This document shows positions 10,277-18,266 of a stretch of 64,000 bases of DNA, piece after piece (position 1 is the first letter of the stretch; every line of letters starts with the position of its first letter). The position numbers were made by a program, and so were the translations under genes. The stretch is from Streptomyces sp. CB01881 (GTDB taxonomy: Bacteria > Actinomycetota > Actinomycetes > Streptomycetales > Streptomycetaceae): contig NZ_CP026498.1 of assembly GCF_002953255.1 (NCBI RefSeq), forward strand, positions 2,204,129 to 2,268,128, in the 5' to 3' direction. The notes under the pieces were generated by a model, which ran no database searches, was not told where the DNA came from, and worked only from the letters and a program-made list of their open reading frames with translations.

Positions 10277-10298
10277 CCCCCCGGCCGAAGCCGGGGGG
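10277..10298. repeat. GC-rich intergenic hairpin
   Basis: CCCCCCGG and CCGGGGGG form a perfect 8-bp stem around CCGAAG, shortly after the oxidase stop. This type of palindrome (GGTCCCCCCGGCCGAAGCC) recurs in Streptomyces intergenic regions as I recall them. It could attenuate transcription between the oxidase and the lipid kinase or simply be a dispersed repeat. Confidence 0.6.
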
Positions 10299-10361
10299 AG
10301 CACGAGTCGCCGGAAGGCGCGCGTGGGCTCATGCCCCTGCCGAGTGCAGCGAGGTGGGCGC

Positions 10362-11279
10362 ATGAACCAGCCGGGAGGGGCCATCCGCCGCGTCGTCCTC
10401 CTCACCAACCCCGCCGCAGCCGCCGGCCACGCCGAGCCGGCGGCCCGCCGCGCCACCGCCCGCCTGCGCGCCCTGGGCGTCGAGGTGGAGGAGCAGGCGG
10501 GCGCCTCGGCGGAGGAGTCCCTCCGGCTGGCCCGCGCCGCCGTCTCCTCCGGTTCCTGCGACGCGCTGGTGGTCGTCGGCGGGGACGGCATGATCAACCT
10601 CGGTCTCCAGGCCGCGGCCGGCAGCGACGTGCCGCTCGGCGTCGTCCCGGCCGGCACCGGCAACGACCACGCCCGCGCGTACAACCTGCCGCGCGACGCA
10701 CCCGAGGCCGCGGCCGACGTCGTCGCCGCAGGGCACACCCGGTCCGTGGACCTCGGGCGCGTCACGGCTTCCGACGGATCGTCGCACTGGTTCGGCTCCG
10801 TGCTGGCCAGCGGCTTCGACTCGCTCGTCAGCGACCGCACCAACCGGCTCCGCTGGCCGCGCGGCCGGATGCGCTACAACCTGGCCATCCTGGTCGAGTT
10901 CGCCAACCTCCGGCCCCTCCCCTTCCGCGTCACCCTGGCCGACGGCACCGTCATCGAACGCGACCTGACGCTGGCCGCCGTCGGCAACACCAGCAGCTAC
11001 GGCGGCGGCATGCTCATCTGCCCGTCCGCCGACCCCGCCGACGGCCTCCTCGACCTCACTCTCGTGTCCGCGATGCCCAGGCTGCGGATCGCGCGCTTCT
11101 TCCCGACCCTCTTCAAGGGGACGCACGTGGAGCGCCCGGAGGTCACCACCCACCGCACGGCGTCGCTGCGGATCGAGTCGCCGGGCATCACGGCCTACGC
11201 GGACGGCGAGTTCATGGCCGCGCTGCCGGTCGACGTCACCGTCGTCCCTGGCGCGCTCCACCTGCTCGCCCCGGCCTGA
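10362..11279 (+). CDS. Diacylglycerol/sphingosine kinase-family lipid kinase
   Basis: A 305-residue DAGK catalytic-domain protein (YegS/DgkB type). The nucleotide-binding GGDGMINLGLQAA and PLGVVPAGTGNDHARAYNLP blocks are near residues 73-110. The C-terminal ITAYADGEFM motif is also characteristic. These enzymes phosphorylate diacylglycerol or related lipids with ATP. I chose ATG 10362 (GAGGTG upstream) because the 31 residues before it come from the repeat-containing leader. It follows the ADPS-like oxidase by 100 bp and ends at a strong terminator. Confidence 0.9.
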   Translation: MNQPGGAIRRVVLLTNPAAAAGHAEPAARRATARLRALGVEVEEQAGASAEESLRLARAAVSSGSCDALVVVGGDGMINLGLQAAAGSDVPLGVVPAGTGNDHARAYNLPRDAPEAAADVVAAGHTRSVDLGRVTASDGSSHWFGSVLASGFDSLVSDRTNRLRWPRGRMRYNLAILVEFANLRPLPFRVTLADGTVIERDLTLAAVGNTSSYGGGMLICPSADPADGLLDLTLVSAMPRLRIARFFPTLFKGTHVERPEVTTHRTASLRIESPGITAYADGEFMAALPVDVTVVPGALHLLAPA

Positions 11280-11285
11280 CCGCAA

Positions 11286-11332
11286 ACCGGTGAGGGCCCC
11301 GTCGGAGGATCTCCGGTGGGGCCCTCACCGGT
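11286..11332. terminator. Bidirectional rho-independent-type terminator
   Basis: A perfect 15-bp stem, ACCGGTGAGGGCCCC at 11286-11300 pairing with 11318-11332, has a 17-nt loop. It lies just after the lipid kinase stop and also contains the stop codon of the small minus-strand gene, so it can serve both convergent transcripts. Confidence 0.85.
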
Positions 11333-11432
11333 TCACGACCGGCCAACCGGACAGCAGGTCGCCCGGCGTCACCAGGAACATGCCGGCACCGGTGGCCATG
11401 AACCCGCATCCGACGATCTTCTGGATGACCAT
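11325..11432 (-). CDS. Putative 35-residue membrane microprotein
   Basis: ATG 11432 begins MVIQKIVGCGFMATGAGMFL and continues to WPVVNR, with its stop inside the terminator stem. The middle is a plausible single membrane helix rich in Gly, Met and Phe. The frame is open upstream to 11612, and a GTG or TTG start there is possible, but those codons read as low-complexity Arg/Pro. I do not recognise a family. It sits between convergent genes with a terminator at one end and a hairpin 170 bp upstream. Confidence 0.4.
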   Translation of the reverse strand: MVIQKIVGCGFMATGAGMFLVTPGDLLSGWPVVNR

Positions 11433-11605
11433 GACGGCCCGGTCCGTCCGTTCCCTGCCGGAGACCTTGTCGCTCCGCCGCCTCAGGGCAGCAGGCGTAC
11501 TCGCCCGAGCCCGTTGCCGGTGCGGAGGTTCTCTCCCCACGGTCGGCGCCCCGCACTCCCCGCCTGCGGGCGACGAACCGGCCGGACGATGCCGCACAGG
11601 ACGAT

Positions 11606-11644
11606 CCTGCACAGGAAGTCGGACCGGCCGACTTCCTGTGCAGG
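11606..11644. terminator. Long perfect hairpin, probable terminator of the HAD phosphatase gene
   Basis: Seventeen-bp arms (11606-11622 and 11628-11644) enclose a 5-nt loop and lie 6 bp beyond the stop of the minus-strand HAD gene. The inner part, AGGAAGTCGG/CCGACTTCCT, is shared with a hairpin at 15614-15648. Confidence 0.75.
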
Positions 11645-11649
11645 GCCGC

Positions 11650-12240
11650 TCACCGCTCCTGGGGCGAGGGGACGCGCACGGACGCCATGCCGGCGGCGGT
11701 CGCGGCCTGGACGCCCAGATCGGTGTCCTCGAACACCAGGCAGTCCCGGGGCCGGACGCCGAGGCGCTCGGCCGCGAGCAGGAAGGCCTCCGGGTCGGGC
11801 TTGGCCTTCGCGTAGTCGCCCGCGCAGACCAGCAGGTCGAAGCTGTCGAGCAGCCCGAGGGTGGTCAACGACGCCGTGACGGACTCCCGGGTGCTGCCGG
11901 ACACCACCGCGCTCGGCAGCCGCCCGTGCGCGTACTCGACGTGGGCCAGGATGCCCGGGACGGCCTTGAGCTGCGGCAGCAGCTCGCCGTAGAGGTCCTC
12001 CTTCCGGCGGGCGACGGCGTCCACCGGCATCGCCAGCCCCTGCTCCTCGTTGAGCGAGGCGATGATGTCGGCGACGGTCCGCCCGCCCCAGGCATAGAAG
12101 AGGTCCTCGGGGAAGGTGCAGTGCCACTCGTCGAGCGCCTGCTTCCAGGCCCGGTAATGGAGTGGCATGGAGTCGGCGACGGTGCCGTCGCAGTCGAACA
12201 GGTAGGCCCGGAACGTGCCCGGCGGCAACGGGATGATCAT
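11650..12240 (-). CDS. HAD-superfamily phosphatase (beta-phosphoglucomutase-like)
   Basis: A 196-residue HAD hydrolase. Motif I is YLFDCDGTVADSMPLHY near residues 13-29, motif II is the SAVVSGSTRES region, motif III Lys lies in AKAKPDPEAFLLAAERLG, and motif IV is CLVFEDTDLGVQAATAAGM. The alpha-helical cap after motif I is of the PGMB/phosphoglycolate phosphatase type. It dephosphorylates small phosphorylated metabolites; the substrate cannot be read from the sequence. The frame is open far upstream, but ATG 12240 is where family similarity begins. It ends at a strong hairpin. Confidence 0.9.
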   Translation of the reverse strand: MIIPLPPGTFRAYLFDCDGTVADSMPLHYRAWKQALDEWHCTFPEDLFYAWGGRTVADIIASLNEEQGLAMPVDAVARRKEDLYGELLPQLKAVPGILAHVEYAHGRLPSAVVSGSTRESVTASLTTLGLLDSFDLLVCAGDYAKAKPDPEAFLLAAERLGVRPRDCLVFEDTDLGVQAATAAGMASVRVPSPQER

Positions 12241-12343
12241 CGGATCAGGGTATCTCTCGGCCGTTTCCCGGCACGCGGGCCGCCCGGTTGTCAGTAGACT
12301 CCGGTCTCGACTTCGTCCATTTCCAGGCCACTTGGGGGGCGCC

Positions 12344-12706
12344 ATGGACGTGCACATTTCGGTGACCGGTGAGCGCACCGCCGAGGAGGCCGAGTCGCTC
12401 GCGGACTGGCTGCGGGGGGAGCCGGGGCTCGCGGGCGTCAGGCTGACCGGGGCGGTGCCGGCACCGGGCGAGCTCGGCTCGGTGTCGGACCTCGTGACCG
12501 TCGCGGTCGGGGCCGGCGGCGCCGTCTCGGTGCTCGCCGCCTCCCTGCGCACCTGGTTCGCCCAGCCCAAGCGGAGCGACATCCGGCTGAAGATCCGCCG
12601 GCCCGGCGGCGAGGCGGTCGAGATCGACGCCAAGCGGGTCCGTGGCAAGGACCTTGAGGCCGTCCTGCGCCAGGTCCTCGACCGTGGCGAGGCCGGGCAG
12701 GAGTGA
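12344..12706 (+). CDS. EACC1-like effector-associated constant component (small regulatory protein)
   Basis: A 120-residue protein beginning MDVHISVTGERTAEEAESLA. It has an N-terminal beta/alpha region with ADWLRGEPGLAGVRL, a hydrophobic segment around residues 46-68 (SDLVTVAVGAGGAVSVLAAS), and a C-terminal DIRLKIRRPGGEAVEIDAKR block. This arrangement matches my recollection of EACC1, the constant partner found beside caspase-like, TIR and other effectors in actinobacterial NTP-dependent conflict systems (Kaur, Aravind and colleagues). It is the first gene of the operon, and its stop is followed one base later by the caspase GTG. It may tether or license the effector. A profile search would be decisive. 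Confidence 0.72.
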   Translation: MDVHISVTGERTAEEAESLADWLRGEPGLAGVRLTGAVPAPGELGSVSDLVTVAVGAGGAVSVLAASLRTWFAQPKRSDIRLKIRRPGGEAVEIDAKRVRGKDLEAVLRQVLDRGEAGQE

Positions 12707-12707
12707 G

Positions 12708-14027
12708 GTGCGCCTTCCGGATCCCCAGCGGTCCCGGATCGTCCTGATCGGCGCCGGAAGCTACTCCGACCAGGACCTTCCCGACCTCGACACCGTCCGG
12801 CGGACGATCACCGACCTCGCCGCGGTGTTCACCGACCCGGCGCACGGCCTCGTCCCCGAGCACCACTGCGCGGTCCTGCTGGACGACGGCGACATCCGCA
12901 CCGTCGGCCGGCGGCTGCGCGCCGCCGCGCAGGAGGCCGAGGACCTCCTGCTGGTCTACTACGCCGGGCACGGCCTCGTCGCCGGACGCCGCCACGACCT
13001 CTACCTCGCCCTGCCCGACAGCGAGTTCGAGGCGCCGGAGTTCGGCTCGCTGGAGTACGACAAGCTGCGCAGCGCAGTCCTCGACAGCCGGGCCGCCGCC
13101 AAACTCATCGTCCTGGACTGCTGCTTCTCCGGCCGGGTCGTCACCGACTCGATGGCGGGCGGTGCGGGCGAGCAGCTCAACCGCCTCGACGTGGAGGGCA
13201 CTTACGTCCTCACCTCCGCCCAGCGCGACCAGGTCGCCCTCTCCCTGCCCGGTGAGGACCACACCGCCTTCTCCGGACGCCTGATCCGGCTGCTCCGGGA
13301 AGGCGTGGTCGGCGGCCCCGAACTCCTCACCGTCGACGACCTTTACCGGCGGCTCTCCGCCACCATGACCGCGGAAGGCCTGCCCGTCCCGCTCAACCGC
13401 GCCACCCGGACGGCCAGCCTGATCGCCCTCGGCGCCAACCGCGCGTACGCGGCGGCGGCCGGGCCGGACCTGCGGAAGCGCGTGAGAGCCGCTGTCGAGC
13501 AGGGCAAGTCCGGTAACTGGCAAGGCGCTTCGGAGCAGCTGCGCCGCATCCTCGACGAACAGACCCGCATTCTCGGCACCGGCCACGAGGACACCCTCCG
13601 CAGCCGGCAGTGGCTCGCCCACAGCCTCGGCGGCGCCGGCGACCCGGCCGAGGCCGCGCGCCTGCTGCGCCCGCTCCTCACGGACCACACCCACCTGCTC
13701 GGCCCCGACCACAAGGACACCCTGCGCAGCCGGCAGTTCCTCGCCGTCAACCTCGGGGAGGCCGGCCACCGGGAGGAGGCCGTCGCCATCCTGCGCATCC
13801 TGCTCGCCGACCGCAGCCGTGTCCTCGGCCCCGAGGACCCGCAGACCCTGCGGACGCGGCACCTGCTCGCGCGCAACCTGGCGCTGACCGGCGCGGTGGA
13901 CGAAGCAGCCGCGCTGCTGCGGCAGTTGGTGAGCGAGCGGGAACGAATCCTGGGAGCCGGGCACGAGCACACGGAACGGGCCCGGACGGATCTGGCGGGG
14001 TTGGGCCCGGAGGGGGGTGAGCGGTGA
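12708..14027 (+). CDS. Caspase-like (C14) peptidase with C-terminal tetratricopeptide repeats
   Basis: A 439-residue protein from GTG 12708, which follows GGGCAGGAG and nearly overlaps the EACC1 stop. Residues about 8-245 form a caspase/metacaspase domain with the catalytic His in LLVYYAGHG (His88) and the Cys in LDCCFSG (Cys139 by alignment with DSCHSG). From about residue 285 there are three or four TPRs of the FxsT/kinesin-light-chain type, with the recurring pattern ILGTGHEDTLRSRQWLA. The catalytic dyad is intact. The TPRs probably bind a partner or trigger, and the caspase domain may execute proteolysis. It shares a GTGA overlap with the next gene. Confidence 0.9.
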   Translation: MRLPDPQRSRIVLIGAGSYSDQDLPDLDTVRRTITDLAAVFTDPAHGLVPEHHCAVLLDDGDIRTVGRRLRAAAQEAEDLLLVYYAGHGLVAGRRHDLYLALPDSEFEAPEFGSLEYDKLRSAVLDSRAAAKLIVLDCCFSGRVVTDSMAGGAGEQLNRLDVEGTYVLTSAQRDQVALSLPGEDHTAFSGRLIRLLREGVVGGPELLTVDDLYRRLSATMTAEGLPVPLNRATRTASLIALGANRAYAAAAGPDLRKRVRAAVEQGKSGNWQGASEQLRRILDEQTRILGTGHEDTLRSRQWLAHSLGGAGDPAEAARLLRPLLTDHTHLLGPDHKDTLRSRQFLAVNLGEAGHREEAVAILRILLADRSRVLGPEDPQTLRTRHLLARNLALTGAVDEAAALLRQLVSERERILGAGHEHTERARTDLAGLGPEGGER

Positions 14028-15601
14028 CCGACTTCGAGAAGTACACCGACCGCGCGCGACGGGTGGTCCTCCTGGCCCAGGATGAGGCCCGGATGCTCAA
14101 CCACAACTACCTCGGCACCGAGCACCTGCTGCTCGGCATGCTGCAGGAGGGCGAAGGGGTCGCCGCGGTGGCGCTCGCCGGTCTCGGGGTCACGCTCGAA
14201 GCGGCCCGCCAGGAGGTCGAAGTGATCATCGGCCGCGGGCAGCAGCGCCCGACCGGCGAGCTCCCCTTCACGCTGCGCGCGCAGAGGGTTCTGGGATCGC
14301 TGGCATTCTCCGAGGCCGTGAAGCTCAGCCACCAGTACGTCGGGACCGAGCACCTCCTGCTGGCCGTGATCCAGGAGGGCCAAGGCGTCGCGGTCCAGGC
14401 CCTCACGGGCCCGTTGGGCATTTCGCTCGACAGGACCCGTCAGGAGGTGCTCTACGCCCTGCTCGGGTCCGCGCCGGAGCCGTCCCTGCCGGACTCACCA
14501 ACCCTGCCGCCCGCGCCGCATCAGCCGCCCCTCGCACACCGGCCGCTCCTGGGCGAACTCGCCCGCGACCTCGGCCGGGAAGCCGCCGGCCAGGAGCTCT
14601 TCCCCGTCGTCGGCCGGACGGCGGAGATCGAGCGGATCGCCCAGGTGCTCTCCCGGCGGCAGCGGAACGTCCCGCTGCTGGTCGGCGACCCCGGTGTGGG
14701 AAAGGCGAGCGTGGTCGCCGGACTGGCCCACGCCGTCGCGGCGGGCACCGCACCGGCCGTCGTCGCCGGCCGGAAGGTCTACTCGCTCGACGTCGGCGCA
14801 CTGTTCACCGATCCCCAGCACCACGGCCGGTTCGCCGAGTTGATGTCCGGCCTGCTCGCCGAACTCCAGCAGGGTGACGGTGGCGGTCTCGTCCTCTTCC
14901 TCGACAACGCGTTCACCGTCCTGCACACCTCCGACGGCCGGGCGGAGGCGCTCGCCTTCTTCCGGCCGGTGCTGCGCAGCCCCGGGGTTTCGGTCATCGC
15001 GGCCTGCACCGCATCCGAGTTCCGCCGCCGGGATCCGGACCCGGGCCTCGACGAGTTCCTCCAGCCGCTGGAGATCGGCGAGCTCTCCACCGACGAGGTG
15101 CGGGAGGTCCTCGCCCACATGCGTCCCCGCCTGGAGCAGCACCACGGCGTCGCGATCACCGACGAGGCGCTCCGGGCCGCGGCCGAGCTCGCCCGCGACC
15201 ACCTGCCCGGTCAGGCCCTGCCCGGCTCGGCGATCGACCTGCTCGACCAGGCGAGCGCCGTGGCAGGGACCCGGCGGGTCGTCGAGCACGCCGATCCGGT
15301 CGCCGCGGAGTACGAGCAGCGGCTCACCGAACGCCGGGGCCACCTGGACTCGGCGACGGCCTCGCAGGACCTCGTGCTCGCGGGCCACTACGCGGAGGAG
15401 ATCGAACGCCTGACCGCTGCTCTCGCCGAACACCGCCGCCGCACCGCGCCGGAGGGCCCGCAGGGCCTGCACGTCACCGCCGCCGAGGTGACGGAGGCCC
15501 TCACCACGTACGCCGGCGTCCCGGACACCCCCGCTCCCCGCACCCCGGCCCGTCCCGCACGCAGCGGCCCCCACGATCCCTCGGTCTGGTCGATGAGTTG
15601 A
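14024..15601 (+). CDS. ClpC N-domain/AAA protein with degenerate ATPase motifs
   Basis: A 525-residue protein, GTG 14024 overlapping the caspase stop. Residues 1-150 are two Clp N-domain repeats (LNHNYLGTEHLLLGMLQEGEG and LSHQYVGTEHLLLAVIQEGQG). Residues about 190-420 are one AAA module like ClpC D1. Walker A reads GDPGVGKAS (residues 221-229), so the Thr after Lys227 is Ala. Walker B is LVLFLD294N295, with Glu replaced by Asn. The usual ERRFQ arginine-finger segment is LDEFLQ. There is no D2 module and no ClpP loop, so it cannot be a normal Clp unfoldase. A coiled region and a Pro-rich tail end it. It may be a nucleotide-sensing adaptor for the caspase protein. Confidence 0.88.
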   Translation: MTDFEKYTDRARRVVLLAQDEARMLNHNYLGTEHLLLGMLQEGEGVAAVALAGLGVTLEAARQEVEVIIGRGQQRPTGELPFTLRAQRVLGSLAFSEAVKLSHQYVGTEHLLLAVIQEGQGVAVQALTGPLGISLDRTRQEVLYALLGSAPEPSLPDSPTLPPAPHQPPLAHRPLLGELARDLGREAAGQELFPVVGRTAEIERIAQVLSRRQRNVPLLVGDPGVGKASVVAGLAHAVAAGTAPAVVAGRKVYSLDVGALFTDPQHHGRFAELMSGLLAELQQGDGGGLVLFLDNAFTVLHTSDGRAEALAFFRPVLRSPGVSVIAACTASEFRRRDPDPGLDEFLQPLEIGELSTDEVREVLAHMRPRLEQHHGVAITDEALRAAAELARDHLPGQALPGSAIDLLDQASAVAGTRRVVEHADPVAAEYEQRLTERRGHLDSATASQDLVLAGHYAEEIERLTAALAEHRRRTAPEGPQGLHVTAAEVTEALTTYAGVPDTPAPRTPARPARSGPHDPSVWSMS

Positions 15602-15613
15602 GCGCGCGCTCGC

Positions 15614-15648
15614 TGCGCAGGAAGTCGGCGGGCCCGACTTCTCGCGCA
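15614..15648. terminator. Hairpin after the ClpC-like gene
   Basis: Fifteen-nt arms (15614-15628 and 15634-15648) pair with only two adjacent mismatches. The inner GAAGTCGG/CCGACTTC matches the hairpin at 11606-11644. It lies 12 bp beyond the ClpC-like stop and just before the next start, so it may terminate or attenuate the operon. Confidence 0.6.
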
Positions 15649-15657
15649 GTGGGAGAA

Positions 15658-16110
15658 ATGCCGACGCGTGCCGGGCACGGCCCCGGCCTCGATCCCGCCT
15701 TCCTCATCGGCCGGCGGCTGACCGGCGTCGTCGCGGCGTGGCACGTGTACGAGGAACGGCTCGATCCCCTGCCGGTGGAGGTCTGGCTGCTCGACGACCT
15801 GGGCGGGGCGATCCGCGTGGCGAGTGGGACGGACTGGTGCCTGGAGCTGGAGCCGTCCGCGCCGTACGAGGGCTACGACATGGGCGACTGGAGACGCTTC
15901 GAGGTCGCCGCGGCGGACGACGCGACGCCGTTCGCCCGCCACCTCGGCGAGACCGTGCTCGGCGCACGGGAGGAGTACGAGCCGCTCACCGGCCGGATCG
16001 CCGTCGAACTGGACTTCGCCTCGGGCACCGTCCGCTGCGCAAGCGAGGACGGTGTCCTGCACCTGCGAGCCGTCGAAGGCCCGGCTACCCGTTCCCCCGA
16101 TGCCGGCTGA
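15658..16110 (+). CDS. Hypothetical protein downstream of the caspase operon
   Basis: About 150 residues from ATG 15658 (GGGAGA just upstream; GTG 15649 is also possible). The body, LIGRRLTGVVAAWHVYEERL followed by PVEVWLLDDLGGAIRVASGT and a GYDMGDWRRFEV block, alternates hydrophobic residues and looks like a compact beta-rich cytosolic protein. There is no signal peptide or membrane helix. I do not recognise the family. It may be a further member of the EACC1/caspase operon or an independent gene behind the hairpin. Confidence 0.65.
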   Translation: MPTRAGHGPGLDPAFLIGRRLTGVVAAWHVYEERLDPLPVEVWLLDDLGGAIRVASGTDWCLELEPSAPYEGYDMGDWRRFEVAAADDATPFARHLGETVLGAREEYEPLTGRIAVELDFASGTVRCASEDGVLHLRAVEGPATRSPDAG

Positions 16111-16276
16111 CCGGGTGACCGATCACCTCCCCGGCGTCCGTCGCGCCGTCCGCCGTCCGGGTCAGGGGGACGCGCCGTGGCGGGGCCCGGCGGGGTCCGG
16201 CTCCTAGGGTGGGCCGCGTACGGAAGGCCGGGGGGCCTCAGGAGGAGGACCGGTCCCCTACCGCCGTCGCGACGCG

Positions 16277-16504
16277 GTGCGCCGCCCGGCAGCGCCCGAG
16301 CCCGCAGCGGCAACCGACGAGGCCGAGGCCGGGCCCGTTCCCGCCCGTCGGCCGTACTACCTGACCGCCGGTGCGGACCGCGGGATCTGGTTCACCGAGT
16401 TCTGGGGCAGTGTGATCGGCCGGCTCGACCCACTGGCCGCTCCGATGGCCGCTCCGGCGGCGGGCCTGGCGGCCCGTCCCAGCGCGCCCTCCACCGTCAG
16501 CTGA
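16277..16504 (+). pseudogene. Fragment resembling one blade of a virginiamycin B lyase-type beta-propeller
   Basis: Within the 497-bp gap 16111-16607, a 75-codon frame encodes TAGADRGIWFTEFWGSVIGR followed by LDP (about 16358-16432). This is the repeat signature of Vgb/streptogramin-lyase propellers (GxDGxIWFTE...GxIGRI). The rest is low-complexity Ala/Pro and the frame then stops. A full propeller needs about seven such repeats, so this is a remnant, not an active enzyme. After it, GACTGACAC-type short repeats lead into a terminator. Confidence 0.4.
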
Positions 16505-16555
16505 CACCGACAGCTGACATCGTCGACTGACACTCTCGACTGACACCGCAGCAGC

Positions 16556-16594
16556 AGCGAACCCCGGGCCGAAGGGATCGGCCCGGGGTTCGCT
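16556..16594. terminator. Terminator at the 3' end of the lipoprotein gene
   Basis: AGCGAACCCCGGGCCGA (16556-16572) pairs perfectly with 16578-16594 across a 5-nt loop. It is placed just after the minus-strand lipoprotein stop at 16608. Confidence 0.85.
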
Positions 16595-16607
16595 GTTCAG
16601 GGACGGC

Positions 16608-18152
16608 TCAGCTCTTCGGCGAAGCCGAGGGCAGGGCGCCGCTCAGCAGCGGCCACTCACGGTGGAAGGGCGGGAGCGGGAGCTTGCCCTCGATCACCGG
16701 GGTGCCGAAGACCTTCAGGTGGGCGGTGAGCGCACCGTTCAGGTCGACGCCGCCCAGCAGTGCCCAACTGCCCTGGAGCTGCGGCGAACCACCCGGGACG
16801 TCGACGGCCAGCGAGCCGTCGGCCTGCGCCCGCAGGTAGGGGGCGACCGTCGCCTCGACGCCGACGGTGTCGTAGAGGCCGACGCTGACCTCGGCGGCGA
16901 GTGCGGCCCGGACGGCGGCCTTGCCGGAGACCCGGACGTGGACCGGGGAGACCTTGGTGTCGGCCGCGTCGGTGCCGGAGGTCCAGCCACGGCCGCCGGT
17001 GTAGTCGGCGTGGACGGCCCAGGTACCGGTGATCTCCTGCTCGGCCTCGACGTGGACCTTGCCGTCGGCGCCGATCTCCAGGTAGCAGGTCAGCCCGAGG
17101 TTGACCACGACCGGCAGGCCTGCCACCGTGACGACCGGGCTGGCCTGGAGCTTGGCGAACGGCAGGCGGATCGGTGCGGAGCCGGTGCTGCGGGCGAGAT
17201 CGCCGCTGACCTTCCACTGCGCGTGGGCGCCCAGGTCGAAGCCGATGGACGCGGTGCGCGGGCTGCCGACGCCCGCGCCGTGGTAGGCGAAGTGCAGGGC
17301 GGGGTGCAGCTGGAGCGAGGCCGAGGCGGCCGCGCTCAGGCCGTCGGGCAGCGGGATCGGCGCGTTGACGTCGACCTCCAGGGTGCCGGAGGCGTCGGCC
17401 TTGGTGGTGCCGTTCTCCCGGGCGACGGTCGCCTTGAGGTCCTTGACCAGCGGCGTCACCTTGATCGCGTTCGGGTCGACGGGCACCTTGCCGTCGGCCT
17501 CGCTGCTGCCGAGCAGTTCGGAGAGGGTCGCGGGCCGCGTGGCCACGGTGACGGCTCCGCCGCCGGCCGACTTCACGGCCGTCACGGCGACCAGTGCGCC
17601 CTGCGGCGCGGCCTCGGTGGGCGGGCTGGCGAGGAGCTGGCCGGGTTTGACGGCCTCGGCGGGGGTGGCCGCGGCGGTGGGCGTGGCGGACGCGCCGGCG
17701 GACGGGCCGGTCGGCGCGGCAGCCGAGAGGACCGCCGTGCCCGCGGCCGGGTCGTACGCGGTGACCTTGAGGTTTCCGGCCTCCGGGGCGACGGCCGCGC
17801 CGTCCTTGCCGGGCGCACCGATGGCGGCCTGCTGCGCGCCCGGCTGGGCGGCCGCGACCGGCAGGGTGGCGGCTTCCGCCGGACGGCCGGCCGAAGGCGT
17901 CGCGGCCTGGCTGCCGGCACCGGCCCGGGGCGAGCCGGACGGCCGTGCGGCCGGTCCGGCCGTCTTAGCGTGGCCGGCCGGGTTGGCGGGGGTCGCCGGG
18001 GCGGACGTGGTCGCCGGGGCGGCGTTGCCGACGGCCTCCATGTCGACCGGGGCGGCCTGCTGCGTGCCCGAGGTCGGGCCGCACGCAGCGACGCCGAGCA
18101 GCAACAGCGATACGAGGGCAGGGCGGACCGCCGTGCCGAGGGGACTCTTCAA
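16608..18152 (-). CDS. Secreted lipoprotein, Ala/Pro-rich, function unknown
   Basis: About 514 residues. The best start is TTG 18152, preceded by GAAAGAG, which puts a lipoprotein signal at the very N-terminus: KSPLGT, a hydrophobic PALVSLLLLGVAA and the lipobox Cys in GVAACGP. The frame is open to 18272, but that extension is not signal-like. Residues about 25-200 are low-complexity Ala/Pro/Thr/Gly, a likely cell-wall spacer. The C-terminal 300 residues are beta-rich (LHPALHFAYHGAGVG and similar), with one Cys (LTCYLEIG). It is anchored outside the membrane. The family is not recognised. Confidence 0.8.
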   Translation of the reverse strand: MKSPLGTAVRPALVSLLLLGVAACGPTSGTQQAAPVDMEAVGNAAPATTSAPATPANPAGHAKTAGPAARPSGSPRAGAGSQAATPSAGRPAEAATLPVAAAQPGAQQAAIGAPGKDGAAVAPEAGNLKVTAYDPAAGTAVLSAAAPTGPSAGASATPTAAATPAEAVKPGQLLASPPTEAAPQGALVAVTAVKSAGGGAVTVATRPATLSELLGSSEADGKVPVDPNAIKVTPLVKDLKATVARENGTTKADASGTLEVDVNAPIPLPDGLSAAASASLQLHPALHFAYHGAGVGSPRTASIGFDLGAHAQWKVSGDLARSTGSAPIRLPFAKLQASPVVTVAGLPVVVNLGLTCYLEIGADGKVHVEAEQEITGTWAVHADYTGGRGWTSGTDAADTKVSPVHVRVSGKAAVRAALAAEVSVGLYDTVGVEATVAPYLRAQADGSLAVDVPGGSPQLQGSWALLGGVDLNGALTAHLKVFGTPVIEGKLPLPPFHREWPLLSGALPSASPKS

Positions 18153-18237
18153 CGAAGCTCTTTCGAAGTGGCGGACGCGCACACGGGCGCCCGGGACCAG
18201 TGGCTTCAGTGGCGGCCCGAACGGCCGCTCCCGCGCT

Positions 18238-18266
18238 ATGTTACTGACGGGAAACAAGCTTGTCGA
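18238..18266 (-). promoter_or_regulatory. Candidate promoter of the lipoprotein gene
   Basis: On the minus strand, TCGACA (18261-18266) and TAACAT (18238-18243) are separated by 17 bp, close to the housekeeping sigma consensus, about 85 bp upstream of the TTG start. The rest of the 364-bp gap to 18516 is relatively AT-rich around 18240-18320 and shows no gene. Confidence 0.45.
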
